From the NCBI GenBank assembly GCA_049426725.1, contig JBMSYN010000026.1, positions 1 through 18,126 on the forward strand: a stretch of 18,126 nt of DNA, given 5' to 3'. Source of the DNA: UBA961 sp049426725 (GTDB lineage: Bacteria > Bacteroidota > Ignavibacteria > Kapaibacteriales > UBA961). Below the pieces are notes generated by a model that saw only the letters and a program-made list of their open reading frames with translations, was not told the DNA's origin and made no database searches. Both the position numbers and the translations under genes were made by a program. Numbering within the stretch: the stretch's first letter is position 1; the number at the start of each line of letters is the position of its first letter. This document shows, in pieces, positions 1 to 6,429 of the stretch.

Positions 1-59
1 TCCGAGCGAAGTCATGCTCTCCGAGCGAAGTCATGCTCTCCGAGCGAAGTCGAGGAGAG
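1..59. repeat. Tandem 19-bp REP-like repeat with palindromic end
   Basis: The unit TCCGAGCGAAGTCATGCTC occurs at 1-19 and 20-38, and its first 13 bases again at 39-51. The array starts at the window edge, so it may continue to the left. The last copy runs into GAGGAGAG, so CTCTCC (36-41) faces GGAGAG (54-59), giving a 6-bp inverted repeat around a 12-nt centre. Short GC-richer palindromes of this flavour are, from memory, common dispersed intergenic repeats in Bacteroidota-type genomes; that family assignment is not proven here. No other copy was seen in this window. The repeat overlaps the 3' end of the phosphatase gene, encoding its last residues and its TGA stop at 31-33. Confidence 0.75.
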
Positions 60-573
60 AACTTTCCAATTTCTTCACACATTCTTCAACACTACCACAA
101 ATAACATCAGCTTCAGGAATTTCTGAGTAATCACCCACAAGAATGGTCTTTGTTCCGGCATGTTTTCCGGCTTGGGCATCTGAAATGCTATCGCCAATCA
201 TGCAGGATGAAGAGAGATTGATATCGAGTTTTTTGGCGGCATCGAGAAGCATGCCCGGTGCGGGCTTACGACGAGGAGAATTGGTATTTGCGAGATCACC
301 GCAAAATTCAATAGCATCAGGAGCATAGCCATGCTCAGCAAGAAGGGAACACATATATGCATGTACTTCAGCAAGATCGTGTTCAGTCATGAGGCCTTTG
401 CCAATGCCTTGCTGATTGGTGACAATCACCGTGAGATATCCATGTTTTTTTGCCCATGCAAAGAATCCAAGTGATGCCGGAATAAGCTTGAATTCAGATG
501 GTGTTTTCACATAATCATTCGGAATGCGCTCATTAATGATGCCATCACGATCGAGAAAGAGTGCTTTGTTCAT
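31..573 (-). CDS. HAD-IIIA phosphatase, GmhB/HisB-N type
   Basis: A 180-residue HAD-superfamily phosphatase of the group that includes D-glycero-D-manno-heptose 1,7-bisphosphate phosphatase (GmhB) and the HisB N-domain. Motif I is FLDRDG, with D8 the expected nucleophile and D10 the acid/base. Motif II is TNQQ at 52-55. The lysine is K103 in RRKPAPGM, and motif III/IV is IGDSISDAQAG with D128 and D132. The start at 573 puts the DRDG motif at the usual distance from the N-terminus and creates an ATGA overlap (570-573) with the upstream glycosyltransferase gene, so translation is probably coupled. Classical GmhB and HisB have a zinc loop with a C-x-H and a C-x-C pair before the RKP motif. Here only C91 remains and the loop is short, so this is a zinc-free variant. 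A role in ADP-heptose or another nucleotide-sugar pathway is plausible given the glycosyltransferase neighbour, but the substrate is not fixed. The last residues (LLDFARRA) and the stop are encoded by the tandem repeat. Confidence 0.85.
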   Translation of the reverse strand: MNKALFLDRDGIINERIPNDYVKTPSEFKLIPASLGFFAWAKKHGYLTVIVTNQQGIGKGLMTEHDLAEVHAYMCSLLAEHGYAPDAIEFCGDLANTNSPRRKPAPGMLLDAAKKLDINLSSSCMIGDSISDAQAGKHAGTKTILVGDYSEIPEADVICGSVEECVKKLESSLLDFARRA

Positions 574-1796
574 GATTGCTTCCCGTATTGTGACCATATA
601 TCATGCATGATTGTATCTAGTTGTGCGAAAATTGCAGACCATGAGAAATTCTCTTCAATCAATCTTCGACCTTCCTGTGCCATGGCAATGCGCTTGGCAT
701 CATCTTGCATCAATTGTATGGCATACTCAGACATTTCATCCTCATTTTTTGCGATGAATGCATGCTTGCCATGTTCAATAGGAATACCCTGACTTCCAGA
801 TTCTGTTGTAATCAATGCACAGCCCATTGCAAGCGCTTGCAATGCTTTATTTTGAATACCTGATGCACCTTTATGCGGATGCAAAAAGATGGCAGAATGA
901 TAATACACATCTTCAATGACTTCAACATCTGCCTTGACATGAATGCCATTTCCCTCCAGATCAAGAATTGCTGAACCCGGCTCTGATCCGGCTATGGTCA
1001 AAGTTACTTCCGGCAAACGACTTCGAATCTTCGGAAAAATATTCTTTGCGATATTCAGAGCCATCATTGCATTTGCCAATACATGCAATAATCCAACAAA
1101 AACAATTCCTTTTCGAGTACGCAATTGTTCTTCGCTCGAAGCGGGCATTGCTTCAAGATCAATTCCATTTGTGAGCAAGGCATATTGTGCATGTGGCATG
1201 GCGCGTCGCATTGCTTCGATATCGGTATGCGTGACACAAGTAACGCAATCAAATCTTCTCAGGATACTTGGTTCATAGGATTTGAGTTTTATCACTTCCC
1301 ATGAACGAATCATTTTTTGCAAAATACTCGAAGTTGAAGAAGCTGAACGCGATTGATAAAGCACTCGGCAATCTTCAGCGATTAGAAGTTTAGGAATCTT
1401 TGAATCCTTCACATATTCTGCGGTTCTCATGAAGAATGAAATGAGCAAATCATACTGTTTCTTTGCAAGTTCATTTCTGACAATTACATGAAATGCCGGA
1501 TCATCATAAAATGCTATTTCAAGTGGTTGATCTGTCCACAAAGTTTTGATGGAACGAAGTCCATTCTTGAGTGAGGTCACCGTCACTGTATGCACCGTGA
1601 TTCCAAGATCAATCAATGGCTTGAGTCTTTCCGGTGTCGGGGCTTCGCCATGTATGCATGAAATGAGTGTGACATTATGATGCTTGGATAAATGTCGCAA
1701 TAAATGAAATGACTTGATGCGATCTCCACCAATAAGCGGATAGGGAAATCGTGCCGTGAGAAAGAGGATGTTCTTTTTTGATGATTGATTGCTCAT
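570..1796 (-). CDS. Glycosyltransferase family 4 protein
   Basis: A 408-residue GT-B fold glycosyltransferase, probably cytoplasmic, that transfers a sugar from a nucleotide donor to a glycan or lipid acceptor. The N-terminal Rossmann half starts with LFLTARFPYPLIGGDRIKSF (11-30), with the glycine-containing acceptor loop near residues 22-25. The C-terminal half begins after the LTNGIDLE stretch (208-215), continues with IVFVGLLHVLAN (231-242), and ends with the donor-site segment GIQNKALQALAMG (313-325). The segment order resembles the exosortase-associated sugar transferases (TIGR03087-like) and other GT4 enzymes. The glutamate normally found in the GIQNKxLEA segment is glutamine (Q320), an unusual substitution at the nucleotide-sugar site. 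The start at 1796 overlaps the helicase stop by four bases (ATGA). With the downstream GmhB-like phosphatase it suggests a surface-polysaccharide step; donor and acceptor cannot be told from sequence. Confidence 0.85.
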   Translation of the reverse strand: MSNQSSKKNILFLTARFPYPLIGGDRIKSFHLLRHLSKHHNVTLISCIHGEAPTPERLKPLIDLGITVHTVTVTSLKNGLRSIKTLWTDQPLEIAFYDDPAFHVIVRNELAKKQYDLLISFFMRTAEYVKDSKIPKLLIAEDCRVLYQSRSASSTSSILQKMIRSWEVIKLKSYEPSILRRFDCVTCVTHTDIEAMRRAMPHAQYALLTNGIDLEAMPASSEEQLRTRKGIVFVGLLHVLANAMMALNIAKNIFPKIRSRLPEVTLTIAGSEPGSAILDLEGNGIHVKADVEVIEDVYYHSAIFLHPHKGASGIQNKALQALAMGCALITTESGSQGIPIEHGKHAFIAKNEDEMSEYAIQLMQDDAKRIAMAQEGRRLIEENFSWSAIFAQLDTIMHDIWSQYGKQS

Positions 1797-3808
1797 GCTT
1801 CCGCATCTCCTTCGGGCAATAAGGCAAAACGACCCGCCACGGATTCCTGTACTGTATCCAGAAATCGAGATGGAGAGCCAAGTACCATGCCGCTTTCTCG
1901 ATCGAAGATGTCTATTGGATACAGCAAATACAAATGTTCCTTTGCACGCGTGATTGCAACATACATGAGACGTCGTTCTTCCTCGATATGTTCTTCATCT
2001 ATGAGAGCTTTATTTGGAGGAAATTTTCCGTCCAATACCCATGGAATGAAGACGGTATTCCATTCAAGTCCTTTCGCAGAATGAATCGTTGAAATCGTGA
2101 AAAACTCATCTTCATTGAATTCTTCTCCGGCTTCAGCAGACTCCGTTGGTGGCTCGAGTGCCATTTCTGAAAGCATGGTTGCAATGTCAGCATAGCGTTC
2201 GGCAATTGCTGAGAATGTTTCGATATCTTTCCAACGCTTTGCGCTATCATCATGTTTTTTGCGCAGAATCGGACGATAAAATTCTCCAGCCAAGAACATC
2301 TTCTCACTGATACTTAGCGCGGGATCTTGCATCTTTCTCAAGAGTGCGAGAAGTCGCAAGATTTCATCTTTACCGCGTTTGATATCGTTCCAACCTTGAT
2401 CATTCATGAGACTCAATGTGCCGGTTGAAATATCATCAGTGATGATGGAGGCAGTTCCGGGTCCAACACCCTCAAGTAGCAATAACAAACGATGCCAAGC
2501 AAGAATATCGGTTGGATTATTAGCAATGCGAAAGAATGCCAGCATATCCTTCACATGTGCTGTTTCAATGAATTTGAATCCGCCGAATTTTCGAAAAGGT
2601 ATTTGCGCTTTGGCAAGTTCGATTTCAAGATCGAATGACATATAGCCGGATCTGACAAGTGCCGCCATTGCATTCAGCGGAATGCCATTTTCGCGAAGTT
2701 CCAATATCTGCTGCACAATGAATGCGGATTGCTCTTGCTCATTTCTTGTTGAAATGATCATTGGCTTTTCTTCGGAAAGAAGCGAGCTGAACAGTTCTTT
2801 TTTATAGCCAAAATTTGCCGCTTGCAAGACATGATTCGCGCAATCAAGTATTGGCTGCACCGATCTATAATTCTGCTCGATTGCATAGAGAGCGCAATCG
2901 TTGAACAGAGATGGGAATTCTAAAATGTTGGCGTGATTTGCGCCGCGAAAACTATATATGCTTTGTGCATCATCACCGACAGCCATCACATTTGCTGTTG
3001 AACCTGCAAGGGCTTTCACGATGCGATGCTGTAAACTATTGGTGTCTTGATATTCATCAATCATGATGAATTGATATTCTTTTTGAAGTTGAGTGGCAAT
3101 ATGTGGTTTGCTTTCGAGAAGCATCAAAAGATAGACAAGCAAATCATCATAATCCATCAGATGATGTTGCCTTTTATAATTCACATATTGAATGAACAAT
3201 TGCGAGATCTCATCAATTTCTTGAATGAATTGCGGGTATTGCTCATGAATGATATCATCAACTGTCTTGCACATATTGACAGATAATCCATAGATCGTCG
3301 CGAGTGTATGCTTCTGCGGAAATCGTCTTTTGGTTTTTTGCGCTGTTCTACGATTGCGAATGAGATTCATCGCATCTTCCACATCTGATTGATCAATCAC
3401 CGAGAATGTCTGATTAAATCCGAGTTCTACCGCAAAGCGGCGTAGAATACGATGAGCAAATGAATGAAATGTGCCACCATTCACTTTATCGCATCTTCCG
3501 CCAAGCATTGTGGATGCTCTTCTGAGCATTTCAGACGCGGATTTTCGGGTGAAAGTGAGAAGCAAAATGCGCTCAGGAGGGATACCTGATTCCACTAGTC
3601 GAGCAAGTCGATAGACCAAGACGCGGGTTTTGCCCGTGCCTGCACCGGCGAGAACAAGAGCCGGACCATACAGATGACATACAGCGGACAATTGTGCCGG
3701 ATTTAACTCTTGCTCATACGGAATCGTAAAGTTGGGATGTCCGTTCTTCGCAATGGCATCAATTGATTGAGCCGAGTTTTGAGAACTGCGAAGAACAAGT
3801 TTTTTCAT
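1793..3808 (-). CDS. UvrD/Rep/PcrA-family ATP-dependent DNA helicase
   Basis: A 671-residue superfamily 1A 3'-5' DNA helicase, expected to unwind DNA in repair or replication restart. All motifs are present in order: Q motif LNPAQLSAV (35-43), Walker A AGAGTGKT (54-61), motif Ia LLLTFTRKSASEM (82-94), Walker B DEYQD (251-255), motif III VGDDAQSIYSFRGA (277-290), motif IV QNYRS (312-316), motif V TIHSAKGLEW (575-584) and motif VI VAITRAK (617-623). The catalytic lysine K60 and the DE pair look intact. At 671 residues it is somewhat shorter than typical PcrA/UvrD (about 720-740) and lacks the long C-terminal tail. The basic N-terminus has about 34 residues before the Q motif. It is second in an operon 29 bp after an acidic-tail protein, with its stop overlapping the glycosyltransferase start. 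I cannot choose between UvrD, PcrA and Rep roles. Confidence 0.95.
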   Translation of the reverse strand: MKKLVLRSSQNSAQSIDAIAKNGHPNFTIPYEQELNPAQLSAVCHLYGPALVLAGAGTGKTRVLVYRLARLVESGIPPERILLLTFTRKSASEMLRRASTMLGGRCDKVNGGTFHSFAHRILRRFAVELGFNQTFSVIDQSDVEDAMNLIRNRRTAQKTKRRFPQKHTLATIYGLSVNMCKTVDDIIHEQYPQFIQEIDEISQLFIQYVNYKRQHHLMDYDDLLVYLLMLLESKPHIATQLQKEYQFIMIDEYQDTNSLQHRIVKALAGSTANVMAVGDDAQSIYSFRGANHANILEFPSLFNDCALYAIEQNYRSVQPILDCANHVLQAANFGYKKELFSSLLSEEKPMIISTRNEQEQSAFIVQQILELRENGIPLNAMAALVRSGYMSFDLEIELAKAQIPFRKFGGFKFIETAHVKDMLAFFRIANNPTDILAWHRLLLLLEGVGPGTASIITDDISTGTLSLMNDQGWNDIKRGKDEILRLLALLRKMQDPALSISEKMFLAGEFYRPILRKKHDDSAKRWKDIETFSAIAERYADIATMLSEMALEPPTESAEAGEEFNEDEFFTISTIHSAKGLEWNTVFIPWVLDGKFPPNKALIDEEHIEEERRLMYVAITRAKEHLYLLYPIDIFDRESGMVLGSPSRFLDTVQESVAGRFALLPEGDAEA

Positions 3809-3837
3809 GGAATTGAATTGAGCAGGTTGAATCGAAA

Positions 3838-4269
3838 TTAGAATGATTCTTCTTGTTGATCATCATCATCAAATAAATGATCATCGTCAAGTTCATCTTC
3901 ATCAAAGGCAAGTTCATCATCAAATGAATCTTCATCGCTCCAACCACCGGTTGCTAAATCAGATTCTAAAAATTCTTCCAATTGTTGAAGCATCGCTTCT
4001 TGTGATAAAAGCTTTACTAAAGCTTGTGCATGCATTTCGGCATCTGCAGATGAGCAATTCCAGATTTCCTCCTTCATATATGCAGGAGTTTTTTTGCCGC
4101 TTGTAAGCATGCCAAGAATTGCTGAATGATTCGTGATGGTCGTTGTCGCATCTGTGTCGGCATTTGTCGCACGGACCTCAAATGTGGCAGGTTTATCGCC
4201 ACTTGTCCAAATTATGTCGATATAGAAGAGATCCCCTTCAAAACTTTTCAGATGCTGTTTATTCTTCAT
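3838..4269 (-). CDS. Small protein with highly acidic C-terminal tail, unknown function
   Basis: A 143-residue protein I do not recognise. Residues 1-75 look like a compact mixed fold (FEGDLFYIDIIW, FEVRATNADTDATTTI). Residues 76-105 look helical (AEMHAQALVKLLSQEAMLQQLEEFLES). From residue 111 to the end the chain is almost wholly acidic and probably disordered, with 19 of 33 residues Asp or Glu, including DDDH and DDDD runs. There is no signal peptide or membrane segment, so it is likely cytoplasmic. It is the first gene behind the promoter at 4316-4345 and lies 29 bp upstream of the helicase gene, implying cotranscription. Acidic tails of this kind occur in nucleic-acid mimics and in the delta subunit of Gram-positive RNA polymerase, but the N-terminal part shows no visible relation to delta. 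A link to the helicase is inference from position only. The start at 4269 is the only sensible ATG and gives a 40-nt leader. Confidence 0.75.
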   Translation of the reverse strand: MKNKQHLKSFEGDLFYIDIIWTSGDKPATFEVRATNADTDATTTITNHSAILGMLTSGKKTPAYMKEEIWNCSSADAEMHAQALVKLLSQEAMLQQLEEFLESDLATGGWSDEDSFDDELAFDEDELDDDHLFDDDDQQEESF

Positions 4270-4315
4270 GATGTATTCTAAACTGGAATATGCACATAGC
4301 TTGATTATTACAGAG

Positions 4316-4345
4316 CAAACATACGAAAATGCGAAGAAAGCTCAA
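4316..4345 (-). promoter_or_regulatory. Bacteroidota-type promoter of the acidic-protein/helicase operon
   Basis: On the minus strand TTG (4345-4343) is followed after 19 nt by TATGTTTG (4323-4316), a perfect match to the Bacteroidota -33/-7 consensus TTTG-N(17-23)-TAnnTTTG. Transcription would start near 4309, about 40 nt before the ATG at 4269. The -33 element overlaps the stop codon of the TPR lipoprotein gene, so the two units abut without a spacer, and no intrinsic terminator is visible between them. Confidence 0.65.
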
Positions 4346-6030
4346 GGACTTTGAAGTTTGACTTGAAGTGCCTTATACTCTGGATCATCCTTGATTTCAA
4401 GAGCTTTTGCAATATGTTCGAGTGCCTTTTCCGTATTGGATTGAGAGTGATAAATAACACTGAGATGATAATTGACCACACCATTGCGGTCAAGATCTTG
4501 TTCAAGTGCTTTTTGTAGTATTTTCAATGCTGCCTCAGTATTCCCCAATTTATATTGTATCCAACCATAGGTATCGAGATAGGATGGATTATCCGGATAC
4601 TGCGAAACAGCAATGAGTGACATTCGCAATGCTTCATTCAAATCCGTATTTCTCTCGGAAAGAGCATAGGCAAAATTATTATTAAAGGAAGCATTCAAAC
4701 TATCGATTTGCAGTGCTTGTTTGAAGCAGGAATCAGATTCTCGATATTGTTTGAATCGATCATGAATTCCCGCCAATTCGCCCCAAGCATCTGCATCTTT
4801 CTTATCTCGATTTATGGCATCTTTCATATATATCATTGCATCATCAAGATTATCATCTTGCAATTCCTTGATGCCGAGCAGAAAAGAGAATCGTGATTGT
4901 TTCGGGTATTTTGATGCATATCGAGTGCAATGCGAAGTGAAGAGAGAACGTTCGTCAATGCGTAACAACTCCATTGCCAAGCCAATGCTTTCCTGCATAT
5001 TTGATGAGTCTGCCATTGACAAAGCACGTTCATGAAAGTGCTCAGCCAAGAGTGAAAGATTAGCTTGTTCTGCAAGTAATGCACAAGATATAGTGACAAT
5101 CCATGATGATGTTTTAAACTCTTTCAATTGTGAAAGGTGTCGTTCAATACCCGCAGCATGATTAATTGTATCATTGCTGAGTAAGATTGTCATCAAAAGT
5201 GATTGATAATATTCATCCAATTCTTCATCAAGGGAAGTTGGAAGAAAATCCTCGATGGCTTGCATTGCCTCATCCACATGACCATACAACTGATATCCTT
5301 CGATGAGCATCGCCCGAGCCATTGCATTGTCGGGATGAATCGCTTGATTGTTTTTCATCAACTCAATGTATTCTTGTTCTTTGTTCAAGCGAACAAGCAG
5401 CATTCCATATCGTTTGACAATATCTGATTTAAACTCGGTTATATTAGCGAGTTTTTTGAAATAGACATCAGATTGCTCCGGATACAGATACTCAGTCAAT
5501 CCTGCCAAAGCATATAAAATGACAATGTCATTCGGTTTGAATCGCTCAAGGTCCATAAAAGCTGACAAAGCTTTGTCAAATTGTTCATGCTCTACATAAA
5601 AGTCGGCGAGGGCTTCTCGAGCGGCAAGCAAATTCGAGTCCAATGCAATTGCTTTTTCCATGAATTCAATTGCGCGATCAGTTTGCTGCATTTTGAAGTA
5701 ACAATTCCCCATGGAATAAAACACCATTGCCGATGTATCCAAATGCAATATGCGTTGATAGATTTTTAATGCATCATCATACTCTTTATTCAAGTAATGG
5801 TCAGTGGCTTGAATGAAATAATCAAGAACAATCCCGGCCATTCGCGTTGAATCTGCCCTTGAAAGTGGTAAAGGTTTGCTTCTGAAAAAAGAGGGAAGTG
5901 GCTTAACAATGCGCTTGTTTGATGTGGTGATTTGTGTTTCAGGAAGTGTTGATGCACACCCTGAAAATAAGCTCATCGATATGATGATGAGTGAGATTGA
6001 AAAAAAAGATATTCTCAATGCCTGTTTCAT
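4342..6030 (-). CDS. TPR-repeat lipoprotein
   Basis: A 562-residue exported protein made mostly of tetratricopeptide repeats, which usually act as a protein-binding scaffold. The N-terminus is a lipoprotein signal peptide: K3 and R7, a hydrophobic stretch at about 8-22, then the lipobox LFSGC with C25 as the lipidated residue. Clear TPR units include YFKMQQTDRAIEFMEKAIAL near the front. Near the C-terminus others cover AWGELAGIHDRFKQYRESDS, the NNFAYALSERNTDLNEAL unit, DTYGWIQYKLGNTEAALKIL, and a last unit ending at SNTEKALEHIAKALEI. The start at 6030 was chosen because it places the signal peptide correctly. Longer readings run back through the rpmB terminator; an ATG at 6051 is in frame but is less likely. 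It probably sits in the outer membrane facing the periplasm. Its leader after the rpmB terminator is only about 21 nt, and no TAnnTTTG box is seen, so it probably depends on read-through or an unrecognised promoter. The specific function is unknown. Confidence 0.85.
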   Translation of the reverse strand: MKQALRISFFSISLIIISMSLFSGCASTLPETQITTSNKRIVKPLPSFFRSKPLPLSRADSTRMAGIVLDYFIQATDHYLNKEYDDALKIYQRILHLDTSAMVFYSMGNCYFKMQQTDRAIEFMEKAIALDSNLLAAREALADFYVEHEQFDKALSAFMDLERFKPNDIVILYALAGLTEYLYPEQSDVYFKKLANITEFKSDIVKRYGMLLVRLNKEQEYIELMKNNQAIHPDNAMARAMLIEGYQLYGHVDEAMQAIEDFLPTSLDEELDEYYQSLLMTILLSNDTINHAAGIERHLSQLKEFKTSSWIVTISCALLAEQANLSLLAEHFHERALSMADSSNMQESIGLAMELLRIDERSLFTSHCTRYASKYPKQSRFSFLLGIKELQDDNLDDAMIYMKDAINRDKKDADAWGELAGIHDRFKQYRESDSCFKQALQIDSLNASFNNNFAYALSERNTDLNEALRMSLIAVSQYPDNPSYLDTYGWIQYKLGNTEAALKILQKALEQDLDRNGVVNYHLSVIYHSQSNTEKALEHIAKALEIKDDPEYKALQVKLQSP

Positions 6031-6051
6031 CGATTTGAAGTGGCAGTGCAT

Positions 6052-6080
6052 AAAAAAACCCCGCTTGAAGCCAAGCGGGG
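6052..6080 (-). terminator. Intrinsic terminator after rpmB
   Basis: A perfect 9-bp stem CCCCGCTTG/CAAGCGGGG with a 4-nt loop (6080-6059 on the minus strand) is followed by seven T residues (6058-6052). It lies 20 bp past the rpmB stop and 21 bp before the TPR lipoprotein start, so it could end rpmB transcripts or limit read-through into the lipoprotein gene. Confidence 0.9.
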
Positions 6081-6100
6081 TATATGAACTATTGCTAGAA

Positions 6101-6325
6101 TCACTTGGAAGCAAGATCTTTCATCATTGCCGCATAACCCTTTTTATCGAGTGTGCGCAATGCGCGAGCTGTAGCTTTTACTGTGATGAAACGACCTTCT
6201 TCCGGAATCCAGATGCGCTTCTTTTGCAAATTTGGAAGAAAGCGTCTGCGTGTGCGATTGTTTGCATGGGAAACATTATTTCCATAGCGGACGGTCGTAC
6301 CGGTTAATTCACAAACCTTTGACAT
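6101..6325 (-). CDS. rpmB: 50S ribosomal protein L28
   Basis: A 74-residue large-subunit ribosomal protein bL28. The N-terminus MSKVCELTGTTVRYGNNVSH, the basic NNRTRRRFLPNLQKKRIWIP segment (22-41) and VKATARALRTLDKKG (49-63) are diagnostic of the family, and the length is normal for Bacteroidota. The start at 6325 gives the standard L28 N-terminus. It is a single-gene unit: a consensus promoter lies at 6373-6404 and a strong terminator follows the stop. In many Bacteroidota rpmB is next to rpmG; no L33 gene is seen here. Confidence 0.97.
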   Translation of the reverse strand: MSKVCELTGTTVRYGNNVSHANNRTRRRFLPNLQKKRIWIPEEGRFITVKATARALRTLDKKGYAAMMKDLASK

Positions 6326-6372
6326 TGTCTTTACCTTGTTATAGAGGTTTTTGTAGTTACGAATTTAGACTG

Positions 6373-6404
6373 CAAATATAGGAGATTATCCTCATACAGA
6401 CAAA
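6373..6404 (-). promoter_or_regulatory. Bacteroidota-type promoter of rpmB
   Basis: On the minus strand TTTG (6404-6401) is separated by 20 nt from TATATTTG (6380-6373), matching both elements of the Bacteroidota housekeeping promoter. The expected transcription start is near 6366, giving a leader of roughly 40 nt before the rpmB ATG at 6325. This is the best promoter match in the window. Confidence 0.75.
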
Positions 6405-6429
6405 CAATTTTCCCTGTTATTTCCATCAT

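Noticed and set aside
3843..4106. Plus-strand reading frame rich in His and Gln
   Set aside because: It is the antisense of the Asp/Glu-coding tail of the acidic protein; the CAT/ATC repeats explain its composition.
3838..4269. RNA polymerase delta subunit (RpoE)
   Set aside because: Only the acidic tail is similar; the N-terminal part shows no recognisable winged-helix (HARE) pattern.
6031..6114. Longer N-terminus for the TPR lipoprotein (start at 6114 or 6051)
   Set aside because: It would translate through the rpmB terminator hairpin and bury the lipoprotein signal peptide; the ATG at 6030 gives a normal signal sequence.
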